From: Xenorhabdus eapokensis | GTDB taxonomy: Bacteria; Pseudomonadota; Gammaproteobacteria; Enterobacterales; Enterobacteriaceae | Assembly (NCBI RefSeq): GCF_001908105.1 | Contig: NZ_MKGQ01000001.1 | Coordinates: 1-64,000 of the forward strand | Reading direction: 5' to 3' | DNA length: 64,000 nucleotides | Shown here: in pieces, positions 40,449-52,806 of the stretch | Layout: each line of letters opens with the position of its first letter | How positions within the stretch are numbered: position 1 is the stretch's first letter | Notes under the pieces: generated by a model | What the model saw: only the letters and a program-made list of their open reading frames with translations | What the model was told of the DNA's origin: nothing | Database searches by the model: none | Position numbers and translations under genes: made by a program

Positions 40449-40994
40449 ATGCAAAGTGAATTTAACGCAAACAAGCAAGCACGCCTTGATGTGGTTAACG
40501 TAACGGACGCTCAGACACCGGATAAGTTTGTATTGAGTGCTGACGAACGTAATGCCATTGAGCAGGAAAAACACCACTACGAAGATCCGCGTGCTGCGTC
40601 AATCGAAGCCCTGAAAATTGTACAAAAGCAGTGTGGTTGGGTGCCAGATGGTGCCATTTATGCCATTGCTGAGGTATTGGGTATTCCAGCCAGTGACGTG
40701 GAAGGTGTCGCAACGTTTTACAGCCAGATTTATCGGCAGCCAGTGGGACGTCACATTATCCGTTACTGTGACAGTGTCGTATGTCACATCACGGGTTATC
40801 AGGGTGTTCAGGCAGCGATAGAATCGTGTTTGAACATTCGTCCGGGGCAAACCACGGCAGATGGGCGTTTCACACTGTTACCAACTTGCTGCTTGGGTAA
40901 TTGTGACAAGGGGCCAACGATGATGATTGATGAGGATACTCACAGTTACGTGAAACCCGAAGAAATTGAAAAATTACTGGAGCAATATCCATGA
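40449..40994 (+). CDS. nuoE: NADH-quinone oxidoreductase subunit E
   Basis: 181 residues, slightly longer than in E. coli (166) because of an N-terminal extension. A thioredoxin-like subunit that binds the [2Fe-2S] cluster N1a through the Cys pairs of [11 protein letters not shown] and [11 protein letters not shown]. Its last four bases overlap the nuoF start (ATGA), so the two are translationally coupled, in keeping with their tight dimer at the NADH-oxidising tip. Confidence 0.97.
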   Translation: MQSEFNANKQARLDVVNVTDAQTPDKFVLSADERNAIEQEKHHYEDPRAASIEALKIVQKQCGWVPDGAIYAIAEVLGIPASDVEGVATFYSQIYRQPVGRHIIRYCDSVVCHITGYQGVQAAIESCLNIRPGQTTADGRFTLLPTCCLGNCDKGPTMMIDEDTHSYVKPEEIEKLLEQYP

Positions 40995-42355
40995 CAACGC
41001 ATTCAGGAGTGAAAGAAATTATCCGCACCGCGGAAACTCATCCCCTGACATGGCGGTTGCGTGATGACCAACAACCTGTCTGGCTGGATGAATACCGAAG
41101 TCAAAATGGTTACAAAGGCGCCGAAAAAGCACTGAAGGGCATGGCTCCCGATGAAATTACCGCATTGGTTAAAGATGCTGGCTTAAAAGGTCGTGGCGGT
41201 GCAGGCTTCTCAACAGGCTTGAAGTGGAGTCTGATGCCAAAAGACGAAAGCATGAATATCCGCTATTTGTTGTGTAATGCAGATGAGATGGAGCCGGGCA
41301 CTTACAAAGACCGCCTGCTGATGGAGCAATTGCCTCATCTATTGGTGGAAGGCATGCTAATCAGCGCTTTCGCATTGAAAGCCTATCGCGGCTACATCTT
41401 CTTACGTGGTGAGTATGTCGAGGCGGCTGCCCATTTACGCAAAGCGATAGAAGAAGCTAAAGCGGCTGGATTGCTTGGCAAGAACATTTTGGGCAGTGGT
41501 TTTGATTTTGAACTGTTTGTTCATACTGGCGCGGGTCGTTATATCTGTGGTGAAGAAACCGCCCTGATTAACTCCCTTGAAGGGCGTCGGGCAAACCCAC
41601 GTTCAAAACCGCCATTTCCTGCGACGGCGGGTGTATGGGGCAAACCTACGTGCGTCAACAACGTCGAAACATTGTGCAACGTTCCTGCAATTCTTGAACA
41701 TGGCAAAGAGTGGTATATCGGTTTGAGTGCCGGTAAAAGTACAGATGCCGGAACCAAACTGATGGGCTTTTCGGGGCGGGTCAAAAATCCCGGTCTTTGG
41801 GAATTACCTTTTGGTACAACAGCCCGTGAAATTCTTGAAGATTACGCGGGAGGAATGCGTGATGGCCTGAAATTCAAGGCATGGCAACCCGGAGGGGCAG
41901 GAACCGATTTCCTGACAGCAGACCATTTAGATCTGCCGATGGATTTTGAGCATATCGCTAAAGCAGGTAGCCGATTAGGAACCGCACTGGCAATGGCGGT
42001 GGATCATGAGATCAATATGGTTTCCCTGACCCGCAACCTTGAAGAATTTTTCGCTCGTGAATCTTGTGGCTGGTGTACACCATGCCGTGATGGCTTGCCG
42101 TGGAGTGTCAAAATCCTCCGAGCTATTGAGAGTGGCAAAGGCCAGCCAGGTGATATTGAAACATTAGAACAACTCTGTCGTTTTCTTGGCCCAGGCAAAA
42201 CGTTTTGTGCCCATGCGCCAGGTGCTGTGGAACCTTTGCAGAGTGCTATTAAATACTTCCGTGAAGAGTTTGAAGCGGGAATTGTCACCAAAGATTATGG
42301 CAATACCAACCTGATAGCGGGTATTCAACCAAACCTGCTCAACCAGCGTTGGTAA
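40991..42355 (+). CDS. nuoF: NADH-quinone oxidoreductase subunit F
   Basis: 454 residues (E. coli 445). It binds NADH and FMN and starts electron flow. The NADH/FMN loops [17 protein letters not shown] and [17 protein letters not shown] are intact, and cluster N3 is held by [12 protein letters not shown] plus the later Cys in [11 protein letters not shown] short perfect palindrome follows in the gap before nuoG. Confidence 0.98.
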   Translation: MTTHSGVKEIIRTAETHPLTWRLRDDQQPVWLDEYRSQNGYKGAEKALKGMAPDEITALVKDAGLKGRGGAGFSTGLKWSLMPKDESMNIRYLLCNADEMEPGTYKDRLLMEQLPHLLVEGMLISAFALKAYRGYIFLRGEYVEAAAHLRKAIEEAKAAGLLGKNILGSGFDFELFVHTGAGRYICGEETALINSLEGRRANPRSKPPFPATAGVWGKPTCVNNVETLCNVPAILEHGKEWYIGLSAGKSTDAGTKLMGFSGRVKNPGLWELPFGTTAREILEDYAGGMRDGLKFKAWQPGGAGTDFLTADHLDLPMDFEHIAKAGSRLGTALAMAVDHEINMVSLTRNLEEFFARESCGWCTPCRDGLPWSVKILRAIESGKGQPGDIETLEQLCRFLGPGKTFCAHAPGAVEPLQSAIKYFREEFEAGIVTKDYGNTNLIAGIQPNLLNQRW

Positions 42356-42380
42356 CAAACAGGGCTAATTTTTGATTAAC

Positions 42381-42396
42381 GCCTGCCACGGCAGGC
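42381..42396. repeat. Perfect palindrome between nuoF and nuoG
   Basis: GCCTGCCACGGCAGGC: 6-bp GC-rich arms around CACG. It lies 25 bp after the nuoF stop and just ahead of the nuoG ribosome-binding site. No T-run follows, so it is more likely an mRNA processing or stability element, or a start-site modulator, than a terminator. Confidence 0.6.
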
Positions 42397-42416
42397 CATT
42401 GGGAAGCATGCTGACT

Positions 42417-45140
42417 ATGGCTACGATACATGTAGACGGCAAAGAATATGATGTAAACGGGGCTGATAACCTGTTACAAGCCTGCCTCTCATTGGGGCTT
42501 GATATACCTTATTTTTGCTGGCATCCAGCGCTAGGAAGCGTTGGCGCTTGCCGCCAGTGTGCGGTGAAGCAATATCAAAATGCGGAGGATACGCGCGGGC
42601 GTCTGGTGATGTCTTGTATGACACCGGCGTCAGATGGTACGTATATCTCCATTGATGATGAAGAAGCTAAACAATTCCGGGCCAGTGTTGTGGAATGGTT
42701 AATGACCAACCATCCCCATGACTGTCCAGTTTGTGAGGAAGGGGGTAACTGTCATTTGCAAGATATGACAGTGATGACGGGACATTCATTCCGAAAATAC
42801 CGTTTTACCAAACGGACTCACAAAAATCAGGAGTTGGGGCCATTTGTTGCACATGAAATGAACCGTTGTATCGCCTGTTACCGTTGTGTTCGTTACTACA
42901 AAGATTATGCAGATGGAACAGATTTTGGCGTTTATGGTGCTCATGACAACGTCTATTTTGGCCGTCCTGAAAGTGGCACATTGGAAAGTGAATTTTCCGG
43001 TAACCTCGTCGAAATTTGCCCAACAGGGGTATTTACCGACAAAACACATTCAGAACGTTATAACCGTAAATGGGACATGCAGTTTGCGCCAAGTATCTGC
43101 CAACAGTGCAGCATTGGCTGTAACACCAGTCCTGGCGAACGTTATGGTGAATTACGCCGGATAGAAAACCGTTATAACGGCACAGTCAACCACTACTTTA
43201 TGTGTGACCGCGGGCGTTTCGGTTACGGTTATGTCAACCGTGACGACCGTCCTCGCCAGCCACAACAATTGCGCGGTGACCAGTGGATTTCATTGAATGC
43301 CGAGCAGGTTATGCAAGGGGGCGCAGATATTTTGCGTCAGGCAAAAAATGCCATTGGTATCGGTTCACCGCGTGCCAGCATCGAAAGTAACTTTGCCTTG
43401 CGTGAATTGGTGGGGGCGGAAAACTTCTACAGCGGCATTTCAGCGGAAGAACAACACCGTCTTGATACGATGTTAGAAATTCTCCAGCAAGGTGGCGTTT
43501 ATACGCCATCCCTGCGTGAAATTGAAGATTATGATGCGGTGCTGGTGTTAGGGGAAGACCTGACCCAAACGGCTGCCCGTATGGCGTTATCTGTACGTCA
43601 GGCAGTGAAGGGCAAAGCGCGTGAAATGGCGGCCGCCCAGAAAGTGGCAGACTGGCAGATTGCGGCGGTTATGAATATTGGCCAGCACGCCAAGTATCCT
43701 CTCTTCCTGACCAGTGTTGATGAAACCCGTCTGGATGATATTGCAGCATGGAGCTACCGTGCCCCTGTTGATGATCAGGCTCGCTTAGGTTTTGCCGTGG
43801 CACATGCCTTGAACAATATCGCCCCTGCCGTTAATGATCTGCCGGATGAGCTGAGATCGAAAGTAGAAATCATTGCGCACGCATTGCGTGATGCGAAAAA
43901 ACCATTGATTATCAGTGGCAGCAATCCAGGCAGTGATGCTTTGATTCAGGCTGCTGCCAATATAGCATGGGCTCTGAAAGATAAAGGCTCGGATGTGGGG
44001 CTTTCCTATGTTGCCATATATGCCAATAGCCTTGGGCTGGCGATGATGGAGGCACAGCCATTGGATTCCGCTTTACAGCGTATTGCTAAAGGGAATTCAG
44101 ATACCGTCATTGTGATGGAAAACGATCTCTATCGTCATGCACCGGCGGATAAAATTGATCGTGCACTGGATAGCCTGAAAAATCTGATTGTTGTGGATCA
44201 CCAACGCACCGCCATCATGGATAAGGCGAATTTGATTCTGTCGGCTTCCAGTTTTGCTGAAAGCGATGGTACGTTGGTGAATCAGGAAGGTCGTGCCCAG
44301 CGCTATTTCCAGGTTTATGAGCCGGCATTCTATGATAAATCCATCGTGATGTTAGAAAGCTGGCGCTGGATGCATTCCCTGTATACCACCTATACACAGT
44401 GCCAGACCGATTGGACACAGCTTGATCATGTGATTGCCGCCTGTGTCAAAGCCATGCCGCAATTCAAAGGCATCGTAGACGCGGCTCCAGATGCGACATT
44501 CCGTATTCGTGGGCAAAAATTATCCCGTTCTCCTCATCGTTACAGTGGCCGTACAGCGATGCTGGCCGATGTCAGCGTCCACGAGCAGCGCCAGCCCCAG
44601 GATATCGATACCGCATTTGCTTTCTCGATGGAAGGGAACAACAGCCCATATGCACCTCGTCAGCAAATCCCATTTGCCTGGGCACCTGGCTGGAACTCAC
44701 CACAGGCGTGGAATAAATTTCAGGCGGAAGTCGGTGGTAAGCTGCGTTTTGGCGATCCAGGGGTTCGTTTGATTGAAACGGTTGATGGTGGGTTGAACTA
44801 TTTTGACGCTATCCCGACAGCATTCACGGCGCAAAAAGATCAATGGCATGTTGCGCCTTATTTCCATTTGTTCGGTAGTGAGGAACTGTCACAACGTTCT
44901 GATGTAATACAGGAGCGTATGCCTGAGCCGTATGTGATGATCAATCATAAAGATGCGGAGCATTTGAATGTGCAAGAAGGTGCGGTGATGGCATTTGATT
45001 GTGAAGGGCAGAAACTGCGTTTGACCGTGCGCTTGAGTGGCAATCTGTCCCAAGGGCAAATTGGCTTGCCACTGGGAATGTCGGGTATACCACCAGTCCT
45101 GGCCGGCAAATCAGTCCGTAACTTACGGGAGGTTGCATAA
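42417..45140 (+). CDS. nuoG: NADH-quinone oxidoreductase subunit G
   Basis: About 907 residues (E. coli 908). The largest peripheral subunit, carrying N1b ([2Fe-2S]; [18 protein letters not shown]), N5 with its His ligand ([14 protein letters not shown]), N4 ([13 protein letters not shown]) and the off-path cluster N7 ([14 protein letters not shown]), followed by a molybdopterin-oxidoreductase-like domain without cofactor function. N7 is kept in E. coli and some other bacteria only. I chose the ATG at 42417 ([13 protein letters not shown]) from the E. coli start; an ATG at 42408 is too close to GGGAAG. Its stop overlaps the nuoH start by one base. Confidence 0.97.
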   Translation: MATIHVDGKEYDVNGADNLLQACLSLGLDIPYFCWHPALGSVGACRQCAVKQYQNAEDTRGRLVMSCMTPASDGTYISIDDEEAKQFRASVVEWLMTNHPHDCPVCEEGGNCHLQDMTVMTGHSFRKYRFTKRTHKNQELGPFVAHEMNRCIACYRCVRYYKDYADGTDFGVYGAHDNVYFGRPESGTLESEFSGNLVEICPTGVFTDKTHSERYNRKWDMQFAPSICQQCSIGCNTSPGERYGELRRIENRYNGTVNHYFMCDRGRFGYGYVNRDDRPRQPQQLRGDQWISLNAEQVMQGGADILRQAKNAIGIGSPRASIESNFALRELVGAENFYSGISAEEQHRLDTMLEILQQGGVYTPSLREIEDYDAVLVLGEDLTQTAARMALSVRQAVKGKAREMAAAQKVADWQIAAVMNIGQHAKYPLFLTSVDETRLDDIAAWSYRAPVDDQARLGFAVAHALNNIAPAVNDLPDELRSKVEIIAHALRDAKKPLIISGSNPGSDALIQAAANIAWALKDKGSDVGLSYVAIYANSLGLAMMEAQPLDSALQRIAKGNSDTVIVMENDLYRHAPADKIDRALDSLKNLIVVDHQRTAIMDKANLILSASSFAESDGTLVNQEGRAQRYFQVYEPAFYDKSIVMLESWRWMHSLYTTYTQCQTDWTQLDHVIAACVKAMPQFKGIVDAAPDATFRIRGQKLSRSPHRYSGRTAMLADVSVHEQRQPQDIDTAFAFSMEGNNSPYAPRQQIPFAWAPGWNSPQAWNKFQAEVGGKLRFGDPGVRLIETVDGGLNYFDAIPTAFTAQKDQWHVAPYFHLFGSEELSQRSDVIQERMPEPYVMINHKDAEHLNVQEGAVMAFDCEGQKLRLTVRLSGNLSQGQIGLPLGMSGIPPVLAGKSVRNLREVA

Positions 45141-46117
45141 TGCGCTGGTTTACTCCCGAAGTCATTGAAATCCTGATTGCTGTCCTGAAAGCGGTTGCCA
45201 TTCTACTGGTCGTGGTTATCTGCGGGGCATTCATGAGTTTCTTTGAACGCCGCATTCTTGGCCTGTTTCAAAACCGTTATGGACCAAACCGAGTCGGTTG
45301 GGGTGGCTCATTGCAGCTTGTCGCAGACATGATCAAAATGTTCTTTAAAGAAGACTGGGCACCCCGTTTTTCTGACAGAGCCATTTTCACTTTGGCTCCA
45401 GTCATTGCATTCTGCTCAATGCTTCTGGCCTTTGCGATTGTACCAGTAAGTCCAACATGGATGGTTGCAGACCTGAATATCGGCATCTTATTCTTCATGA
45501 TGTTAGCGGGTCTGGCGGTTTATTCCGTACTGTTTGCGGGTTGGGCGAGTAACAACAAATATGCCCTGTTGGGTGCGATGCGGGCATCGGCACAGACATT
45601 GAGTTATGAAGTGTTCCTTGGTATGTCCATGATGGGCGTGGTAGCACAAGCTGGCTCCTTTAACATGGTGGATATCGTCAACTCGCAGCAACATGTGTGG
45701 AATGTTATTCCTCAATTCTTTGGCTTCCTTACCTTTGCCATTGCGGGTGTAGCGGTATGCCACCGCCATCCTTTTGACCAACCGGAAGCAGAGCAAGAAC
45801 TGGCCGACGGCTATCACATTGAATATTCCGGTATGAAATTCGGTTTGTTCTTTGTCGGGGAATATATCGCGATTGTGACGGTATCCGCGTTGATCGTCAC
45901 GCTGTTCTTTGGTGGCTGGAATGGACCTCTCTTGCCGCCATTCGTCTGGTTTGCGCTAAAAACGGCCTTTTTCATGATGATGTTCATCTTGATCCGTGCT
46001 GCATTGCCGCGTCCTCGTTATGACCAGGTGATGTCGTTTGGCTGGAAAATCTGTTTGCCGTTAACGTTACTTAATATGCTAGCGACAGCCGCAGTTATCT
46101 TATACAACGCTCAATAA
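45140..46117 (+). CDS. nuoH: NADH-quinone oxidoreductase subunit H
   Basis: 325 residues with eight membrane helices. It forms the quinone-binding cavity and the entrance of the proton path (E-channel). The conserved loops [39 protein letters not shown] and [24 protein letters not shown] with their charged residues are intact. The start overlaps the nuoG stop by one base; nuoI follows 15 bp downstream. Confidence 0.98.
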   Translation: MRWFTPEVIEILIAVLKAVAILLVVVICGAFMSFFERRILGLFQNRYGPNRVGWGGSLQLVADMIKMFFKEDWAPRFSDRAIFTLAPVIAFCSMLLAFAIVPVSPTWMVADLNIGILFFMMLAGLAVYSVLFAGWASNNKYALLGAMRASAQTLSYEVFLGMSMMGVVAQAGSFNMVDIVNSQQHVWNVIPQFFGFLTFAIAGVAVCHRHPFDQPEAEQELADGYHIEYSGMKFGLFFVGEYIAIVTVSALIVTLFFGGWNGPLLPPFVWFALKTAFFMMMFILIRAALPRPRYDQVMSFGWKICLPLTLLNMLATAAVILYNAQ

Positions 46118-46132
46118 AGGGGTGATTGAACC

Positions 46133-46675
46133 ATGACATTGAAAGAATTAGTGGTCGGTTTCGCCACCCAGGTACGCAGTATTTGGATGATAGGGCTTCA
46201 CGCCTTCCATAAACGCGAAACAAAAATGTATCCGGAAGAGCCGGTTTATCTGCCACCCCGTTACCGTGGACGCATCGTTCTGACGCGTGATCCTGACGGT
46301 GAAGAGCGTTGTGTTGCGTGTAACTTGTGTGCAGCAGTATGTCCGGTGGGATGTATCTCACTGCAAAAAGCTGAACATAAGGATGGTCGCTGGTATCCAG
46401 AATTCTTCCGCGTCAACTTTTCGCGTTGTATTTTTTGCGGCCTGTGTGAAGAAGCGTGCCCAACTACCGCGATTCAGTTGACGCCGGATTTTGAACTGGG
46501 TGAATTTAAGCGTCAGGATCTGGTGTACGAGAAAGAAGATCTGCTGATTTCAGGGCCAGGTAAATATCCTGACTATAACTTTTACCGTAAGACAGGAATG
46601 GCAATTGACGGCAAGGATAAAGGCGAAGCCGACAATGAAGCCAAGCCTATCGACGTTAAAAGCCTGTTGCCGTAA
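46133..46675 (+). CDS. nuoI: NADH-quinone oxidoreductase subunit I
   Basis: 180 residues, same as E. coli. A ferredoxin-like subunit with clusters N6a and N6b held by two CxxCxxCxxxCP motifs, [14 protein letters not shown] and [14 protein letters not shown]. An N-terminal amphipathic stretch binds the membrane. It bridges the peripheral arm to cluster N2. Confidence 0.98.
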   Translation: MTLKELVVGFATQVRSIWMIGLHAFHKRETKMYPEEPVYLPPRYRGRIVLTRDPDGEERCVACNLCAAVCPVGCISLQKAEHKDGRWYPEFFRVNFSRCIFCGLCEEACPTTAIQLTPDFELGEFKRQDLVYEKEDLLISGPGKYPDYNFYRKTGMAIDGKDKGEADNEAKPIDVKSLLP

Positions 46676-46687
46676 GGAGCGATATTC

Positions 46688-47218
46688 ATGGAATTTACGT
46701 TTTATGTCGCAGGGCTGGTTGCTATTCTCGCAACACTCAGGGTAATAACCCATACGAATCCGGTGCATGCATTGTTGTATCTGATTATTTCCTTGTTGGC
46801 ATTGTCCATCGTATTTTTTTCGATGGGTGCCTATTTTGCTGGTGCTTTAGAGATCATCGTTTACGCAGGCGCAATTATGGTGTTATTCGTCTTCGTCGTG
46901 ATGATGCTGAATCTGGGAAAATCAGTTGTTGAACAGGAGCGGCGATGGTTACAACCGCGAGCCTGGATTGGCCCGTCAATCCTGTCTATCGTCCTGTTGA
47001 TTGTGTTGGTTTACGCCATCAGTACTCTGTCATCCGCTGAAATTAGTGGTGAAGTGGTCAGTGCCAAAGAAGTGGGCATTAGCCTGTTTGGCCCTTATGT
47101 ATTGGCTGTCGAACTGGCCTCTTTGCTGCTGCTGGCAGGATTGGTAGTGGCTTACCATATCGGCCGTGAAAACCGGCAAGGGGAAGTGATCAGCAATCGT
47201 GCGGAGGACCAACAATAA
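46688..47218 (+). CDS. nuoJ: NADH-quinone oxidoreductase subunit J
   Basis: 176 residues with five membrane helices. The third helix region [27 protein letters not shown] is the conserved segment that shifts shape when quinone is reduced. The start codon follows AAGGAGCGATATTC. The stop TAA overlaps the nuoK ATG by one base. Confidence 0.97.
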   Translation: MEFTFYVAGLVAILATLRVITHTNPVHALLYLIISLLALSIVFFSMGAYFAGALEIIVYAGAIMVLFVFVVMMLNLGKSVVEQERRWLQPRAWIGPSILSIVLLIVLVYAISTLSSAEISGEVVSAKEVGISLFGPYVLAVELASLLLLAGLVVAYHIGRENRQGEVISNRAEDQQ

Positions 47219-47520
47219 TGATAGCGTTACACCACGGCCTCATTCTGGCGGCTATTCTGTTTACATTGGGCTTCACCTGCCTGATTATCCGCCGCAATCT
47301 GTTATTTATGCTGATCGGGTTGGAAATCATGATCAATGCTTCAGCGCTGGCGTTTGTCGTTGCTGGCAGTTATTGGCTCCAGCCTGATGGTCAGGTGATG
47401 TACATTCTGGCCATTACTCTGGCAGCCGCCGAGGCGAGCATCGGTTTGGCACTGTTACTACAGTTGCACCGTCGTCGCCAAAACCTGAATATTGATACAG
47501 TCAGTGAGATGCGCGGATGA
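47218..47520 (+). CDS. nuoK: NADH-quinone oxidoreductase subunit K
   Basis: 100 residues with three membrane helices, the MrpC-like subunit. The two conserved membrane Glu residues of the proton path are visible in [16 protein letters not shown] and [18 protein letters not shown]. It overlaps nuoL by four bases (ATGA). Confidence 0.98.
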   Translation: MIALHHGLILAAILFTLGFTCLIIRRNLLFMLIGLEIMINASALAFVVAGSYWLQPDGQVMYILAITLAAAEASIGLALLLQLHRRRQNLNIDTVSEMRG

Positions 47521-49361
47521 ACTTACTCTATTTAACAATTCTGCTGCCATTGCTGGGATTTTTGCTATTGGCATTTTCCCGTGGCCGCTGGTCTGAAAAT
47601 TTGTCAGCCACTGTTGGGAGTGGTTCTGTTGGGCTGGCAGCTTTAGTCACATTCTGGATAGCAATTGATTTTCTTGCGCAGAATGGGACAGGGGGGCTGG
47701 TCTACAGTCAAACGTTGTGGAACTGGATGGCGGTGGATAATTTCAGCATTCCCGTTAATCTGGTGCTGGATGGTCTGTCGCTGACGATGCTCAGTGTTGT
47801 AACTGGCGTTGGTTTCCTGATCCACGTATACGCCTCTTGGTATATGCGCGGTGAAGAGGGATACTCCCGCTTTTTCGCCTATACCAACCTCTTTATCGCC
47901 AGCATGGTGGTATTGGTGCTGGCAGATAACATCCTGCTGATGTATCTCGGCTGGGAAGGTGTAGGCCTGTGCAGTTACCTGTTGATCGGTTTCTACTACA
48001 AAACTCCTGCCAATGGTGCGGCGGCAATGAAAGCCTTCATTGTGACCCGTGTTGGTGACGTGTTCCTTGCCATTGGTATGTTTATCCTTTACGACCAGCT
48101 TGGTACGTTGAGTTTCCGCGAATTAGCGGCATTGGCGCCACAACATATTGAAGCAGGTTCTGCCGCAATCACTTGGGCAACCTTGATGATTTTGGGTGGT
48201 GCTGTCGGTAAATCAGCTCAATTACCATTGCAAACCTGGTTGGCAGATGCGATGGCCGGCCCAACGCCAGTTTCGGCTCTGATCCACGCCGCTACAATGG
48301 TTACCGCAGGTGTTTATTTGATTGCTCGCAGCCATGCATTATTCTTGATGGCGCCTGATATTTTGCATTTGGTCGGTATTATTGGTGCGACCACTTTGCT
48401 GTTGGCCGGTTTTGCTGCACTGGTACAGACAGATATCAAACGCGTGCTGGCTTACTCCACTATGAGCCAGATTGGCTACATGTTTCTGGCATTGGGTGTA
48501 CAGGCATGGGATGCAGCGATCTTTCACCTTATGACCCATGCCTTCTTCAAGGCTCTACTGTTCCTGGCTTCTGGCTCAGTGATCCTGGCCTGCCATCATG
48601 AACAGAACATCTTCAAAATGGGGGGACTGAGCAAGCGTATCCCGTTTGTTTATCTCTGCTTCCTGGTGGGTGGTTCTGCATTGTCGGCACTGCCATTACT
48701 GACAGCCGGTTTCTATAGTAAGGATGAAATCCTGTGGGGCGCGTTAGCAAATGGTCATATGAACCTGATGCTGGCGGGGCTGATTGGAGCATTGATGACA
48801 TCACTGTATACCTTCCGCATGATCTTTATCGTGTTCCACGGTGAAGAAAATACCCATGCTCATCCTGTCAAGGGGATTACCCATACTTTGCCATTATCAG
48901 TATTACTGGTGCTATCCACGTTTGTTGGCGCACTGATTGTGCCACCGCTGACGGGGGTTTTGCCTGAAAGTAATGCGGGGCATGATGGCAAAATGACACT
49001 GGAAATTGTTTCTGGTGTGGTTGCCATTGTCGGTATCTTGCTGGCGGCAGCGCTGTATCTGGGCAAACGTGGTGTGGTTACTGCTACGGCGAACAGTGCA
49101 CCAGGGCGCTTCTTCTCCACATGGTGGTTCCATGCCTGGGGATTTGACGCACTGTATGACTGGGTATTTGTGAAACCATTCAAAGGCATCACCGGTTTGT
49201 TGCAGAGTGATCCTTTGAACTCACTGATGAACATTCCTGCCATATTGTCACGTTGGGGCAATAAAGGGCTTCGTTGGAGTGAGAACGGACAAGTCCGTTG
49301 GTACGCTACCTCTATGGGGTTGGGTGCAGTGCTGGTTTTAGCTCTGCTGCTTTTGGTTTAA
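47517..49361 (+). CDS. nuoL: NADH-quinone oxidoreductase subunit L
   Basis: 614 residues (E. coli 613), the distal antiporter-like proton pump with a long C-terminal lateral helix. The key Glu in [18 protein letters not shown], the Lys in [41 protein letters not shown] (split over two helices) and the His/Lys region [15 protein letters not shown] are all present. Confidence 0.98.
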   Translation: MNLLYLTILLPLLGFLLLAFSRGRWSENLSATVGSGSVGLAALVTFWIAIDFLAQNGTGGLVYSQTLWNWMAVDNFSIPVNLVLDGLSLTMLSVVTGVGFLIHVYASWYMRGEEGYSRFFAYTNLFIASMVVLVLADNILLMYLGWEGVGLCSYLLIGFYYKTPANGAAAMKAFIVTRVGDVFLAIGMFILYDQLGTLSFRELAALAPQHIEAGSAAITWATLMILGGAVGKSAQLPLQTWLADAMAGPTPVSALIHAATMVTAGVYLIARSHALFLMAPDILHLVGIIGATTLLLAGFAALVQTDIKRVLAYSTMSQIGYMFLALGVQAWDAAIFHLMTHAFFKALLFLASGSVILACHHEQNIFKMGGLSKRIPFVYLCFLVGGSALSALPLLTAGFYSKDEILWGALANGHMNLMLAGLIGALMTSLYTFRMIFIVFHGEENTHAHPVKGITHTLPLSVLLVLSTFVGALIVPPLTGVLPESNAGHDGKMTLEIVSGVVAIVGILLAAALYLGKRGVVTATANSAPGRFFSTWWFHAWGFDALYDWVFVKPFKGITGLLQSDPLNSLMNIPAILSRWGNKGLRWSENGQVRWYATSMGLGAVLVLALLLLV

Positions 49362-49380
49362 TTAAGGGACACATTGCGCC

Positions 49381-50901
49381 ATGCTACTACCTTGGCTAAT
49401 TCTTCTGCCCTTCATCGGAGGCCTGCTGTGTTGGCAGGCAGAGCGCTTCGGCACCCGTATGCCGCGTTGGATCGCGCTTCTGGCGATGGGACTGACGTTG
49501 TTACTCTCCCTGTACCTGTGGTTACAGGGCGGTTATACACTCATCAACCCACAGGGCATACCACAGTGGCAATCAGAGTTCGTGCTTCAGTGGATCCCAC
49601 GTTTTGGCATTAGCATTCATTTGGCACTGGATGGTTTGTCCTTGCTGATGGTGGTGCTGACTGCATTATTGGGTTTGATGGCAATCCTCTGTTCGTGGAA
49701 TGAAAATCAGCCATATCAGGGTTTCTTTCACCTGAATCTGTTGTGGATACTGGGCGGTGTGATGGGGGTCTTCCTTGCCATCGACCTGTTCTTGTTCTTC
49801 TTCTTCTGGGAAGTGATGCTCGTACCGATGTACTTCCTGATTGCACTGTGGGGACACAGAGGCTCGGAAGGTAAAACCCGTATCACTGCGGCAACGAAAT
49901 TTTTCATCTATACCCAGGCCAGTGGTTTGGTGATGCTGATTGCGATTCTGGCATTGGCTTTCATTCACCATGATGCAACCGGTGAATGGACATTCAACTA
50001 TGAAAAATTGCTGCATACACCGATGTCATACACCGTTCAATATCTGTTGATGTTGGGTTTCTTCATTGCATTCGCGGTGAAGATGCCGGTTGTGCCTTTA
50101 CACGGCTGGCTGCCTGATGCCCATAGTCAGGCACCAACAGCCGGTTCAGTTGACCTTGCGGGGATTTTGCTGAAAACCGCGGCATACGGTTTGTTGCGTT
50201 TCAGCTTGCCTCTGTTCCCACAAGCCTCTGCGGAATTTGCTCCGATTGCGATGTGGCTGGGTATCATTGGCATTTTCTACGGCGCGTGGATGGCATTCAG
50301 CCAGACTGATATCAAGCGCCTGATTGCTTATACCAGTGTTTCCCACATGGGCTTTGTGCTTATCGCTATTTATACAGGCAGCCAATTAGCTTATCAGGGA
50401 GCGGTGATCCAGATGATTGCACATGGCCTGTCAGCCGCGGGTTTGTTCATTCTGTGTGGTCAGCTCTATGAACGCTTGCATACCAGAGATATGCGTCAAA
50501 TGGGCGGATTGTGGGGAAGAATTCAGCTCTTGCCTGCAATATCCCTGTTTTTTGCGGTAGCAACATTGGGTATGCCAGGCACCGGTAACTTTGTTGGTGA
50601 ATTTATGATCCTGTTTGGCAGCTTTAGTAAATTTACCTTAATTACCACGGTCTCCGTGTTCGGTTTGGTTTTTGCCTCCGTTTATGCACTGTACTTGATG
50701 CAGAAGGCTTATTACGGTACGCCAAAAACGGATAAACCATTACAGCGGATGGATGTGCGTGAAATATCCATTCTGCTGCTGTTGGTCGTCTTATTGGTGA
50801 TTTTGGGCGTTTACCCGCAGCCAATCCTTGATACCTCAGCCGCAGCAATGAGTAACATCCAGAATTGGTATTCTGCTTCACTTTTAACTACAAGGCCGTA
50901 A
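49381..50901 (+). CDS. nuoM: NADH-quinone oxidoreductase subunit M
   Basis: 506 residues (E. coli 509), the middle antiporter-like proton pump. Conserved features include FFFFWEVMLVPMYFLIALWG (membrane Glu), FFIAFAVKMPVVPLHGWLPDAHSQAPTAGSV (Lys on the broken helix) and IKRLIAYTSVSHMGFV. It starts 19 bp after nuoL and ends 6 bp before nuoN. Confidence 0.98.
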   Translation: MLLPWLILLPFIGGLLCWQAERFGTRMPRWIALLAMGLTLLLSLYLWLQGGYTLINPQGIPQWQSEFVLQWIPRFGISIHLALDGLSLLMVVLTALLGLMAILCSWNENQPYQGFFHLNLLWILGGVMGVFLAIDLFLFFFFWEVMLVPMYFLIALWGHRGSEGKTRITAATKFFIYTQASGLVMLIAILALAFIHHDATGEWTFNYEKLLHTPMSYTVQYLLMLGFFIAFAVKMPVVPLHGWLPDAHSQAPTAGSVDLAGILLKTAAYGLLRFSLPLFPQASAEFAPIAMWLGIIGIFYGAWMAFSQTDIKRLIAYTSVSHMGFVLIAIYTGSQLAYQGAVIQMIAHGLSAAGLFILCGQLYERLHTRDMRQMGGLWGRIQLLPAISLFFAVATLGMPGTGNFVGEFMILFGSFSKFTLITTVSVFGLVFASVYALYLMQKAYYGTPKTDKPLQRMDVREISILLLLVVLLVILGVYPQPILDTSAAAMSNIQNWYSASLLTTRP

Positions 50902-50907
50902 TTCGCC

Positions 50908-52365
50908 ATGACAATAACTTCTGAACAATTGATCGCACTGTTGCCGCTATTGATCGTCGGATTGACGGTGGTGGTTGTGATGCTGTCCATTGCGTGGCGA
51001 CGCGATCATTTCACCAATGTCACCTTGACGGTAATTGGTCTAAACCTGGCGCTGTTTTCTCTCTATTTTGTGGGACAGCAGGAGCCAATGGATGTCACGC
51101 CGTTGATTCATGTTGATCGTTTTGCAATGTTCTATACTGGCCTTGTGCTGATTGCGAGCCTTGCAACAACGACATTTGCCTACTCATGGTTGGAAAATTT
51201 TCCCGATAATAAAGAAGAATTCTATCTGTTAGTGATGATCGCGGCGGTTGGGGGTATTCTGCTCTCTTCTGCTAACCACATGGCATCACTGTTTATCGGT
51301 ATTGAGTTGATCACCCTGCCATTGTTTGGTTTAGTCGGCTATGCATATCGCCAGAAACGTTCGTTGGAAGCGGGCATCAAATATATGCTGCTGTCTGCGG
51401 CCGCGTCTTCATTCCTGCTGTTCGGTATTGCATTGTTATATGCAGAATCTGGTGATTTGTCTTTTGCATCACTCGGCAAGAGTTTGAGCGATAGCAAACT
51501 GCATGAACCGTTAGTGCTGGCTGGTTTGGGAATGATGATCGTAGGACTGGGCTTTAAACTTTCCCTTGTACCTTTCCAACTGTGGACGCCGGATGTTTAT
51601 CAAGGCGCACCTGCACCGGTATCGACCTTTCTGGCAACGGCAAGTAAGGTTGCGATCTTTGCAGTGATCATGCGCTTATTTATTGAAGCGCCAGTGGCTG
51701 AAAGCACAACCTTACGTATTGTGCTAATTGTAATTGCTATTGCATCTATCCTGTTTGGTAATTTGTTGGCATTGACACAAAGCAATATCAAACGACTGTT
51801 GGGTTACTCATCCATTGCTCATTTGGGATATTTGCTGGTGGTACTGGTTGCCATCAAAGATCATACCTTGGCAGAAGAGACGGCCGGTATTTATCTGGTC
51901 GGCTATTTGCTCGCTAGTATCGGGGCATTTGGCGTAGTCAGTCTGATGTCCAGCCCATACAGAGGGCCAGATGCGGATTCACTGTTCTCGTATCGTGGTT
52001 TGTTCTGGCATAAACCGATCCTGTCAGCGGTTATGACTGTCATGATGTTGTCATTGGCAGGGATACCATTAACATTTGGCTTCATTGGCAAATTCTATGT
52101 TATCGCGACAGGTGTTGAAGCAAGATTGTGGTGGCTGACTGGTGCAGTTGTCGTGGGTAGTGCCATTGGCCTTTACTACTATCTGCGCGTGATGGTGAGC
52201 TTGTACCTGCCGGCACCGAAAGCGCTGAACCGTGATACACCACACAATTGGGCATTTACCTCTGGCGGGATTGTTGTGTTACTTGCTGCGTTGCTGGTGT
52301 TGACCCTTGGTATTTGGCCACAACCGCTGATTGATATTGTTCAGCTAGCGAAAAGCGCTTTGTAA
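50908..52365 (+). CDS. nuoN: NADH-quinone oxidoreductase subunit N
   Basis: 485 residues, as in E. coli. The proximal antiporter-like pump with about fourteen helices. Conserved parts are [58 protein letters not shown] and [18 protein letters not shown]. Last gene of the nuo operon; a strong terminator begins 16 bp after its stop codon. Confidence 0.98.
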   Translation: MTITSEQLIALLPLLIVGLTVVVVMLSIAWRRDHFTNVTLTVIGLNLALFSLYFVGQQEPMDVTPLIHVDRFAMFYTGLVLIASLATTTFAYSWLENFPDNKEEFYLLVMIAAVGGILLSSANHMASLFIGIELITLPLFGLVGYAYRQKRSLEAGIKYMLLSAAASSFLLFGIALLYAESGDLSFASLGKSLSDSKLHEPLVLAGLGMMIVGLGFKLSLVPFQLWTPDVYQGAPAPVSTFLATASKVAIFAVIMRLFIEAPVAESTTLRIVLIVIAIASILFGNLLALTQSNIKRLLGYSSIAHLGYLLVVLVAIKDHTLAEETAGIYLVGYLLASIGAFGVVSLMSSPYRGPDADSLFSYRGLFWHKPILSAVMTVMMLSLAGIPLTFGFIGKFYVIATGVEARLWWLTGAVVVGSAIGLYYYLRVMVSLYLPAPKALNRDTPHNWAFTSGGIVVLLAALLVLTLGIWPQPLIDIVQLAKSAL

Positions 52366-52380
52366 GACCACAAGTGAAAG

Positions 52381-52407
52381 ACCCAGTCATTGTTGGCTGG
52401 GTTTTTT
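52381..52407 (+). terminator. Terminator of the nuo operon
   Basis: ACCCAG pairs with CTGGGT around a 10-nt loop, followed by TTTTTT. The 3' half overlaps the last codons of the convergent DUF6691 gene (52387 onward), so the hairpin is shared with coding sequence on the other strand. Confidence 0.85.
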
Positions 52408-52803
52408 ACGATCCACCAACCACATTCCGACACTCATTGCCAGCACAAAAGCGAAGCCTTTTGCATAGCCTGCTCCCAGCAGCACTAACCCTGGCCCCGG
52501 GCAAATCCCCGCAATTCCCCATCCCACCCCAAAAAGCGCGGCTCCTCCCACCAAACGCCAGTCTATTTGACGCTGGTCAGGTAATATCATTGGTGTACCG
52601 CAAAGTGTGTATTGACGACGTTTAGCCAGTATGAAACCTACTAAACCGACAAGAATAGCGCCCATCATCACAAATGCCAGGGATGGGTCCCACGGATGTG
52701 CCAGATCCAGAAAGCCCAACACTTTAGCGGGATTTGCCATGCCACTGATAATTAATCCTAAACCCAAAATGACACCAGACAGAAAAGAAAATATCACTAT
52801 CAT
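52387..52803 (-). CDS. YeeE/YedE-type membrane protein, C-terminal half (DUF6691)
   Basis: 138 residues with four membrane helices. The motif GVGWGIAGICPGPGLVLLGAG, with its conserved Cys, marks the second half of the YeeE/YedE (TsuA-like) family. In two-gene versions (PmpA/PmpB type) the protein pairs with the preceding gene to make the full channel. These proteins are linked to movement of thiosulfate or other sulfur species across the inner membrane. It starts 3 bp after the partner's stop, in one operon with it and an ArsR regulator. Confidence 0.9.
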   Translation of the reverse strand: MIVIFSFLSGVILGLGLIISGMANPAKVLGFLDLAHPWDPSLAFVMMGAILVGLVGFILAKRRQYTLCGTPMILPDQRQIDWRLVGGAALFGVGWGIAGICPGPGLVLLGAGYAKGFAFVLAMSVGMWLVDRKKPSQQ

Positions 52804-52806
52804 TTT

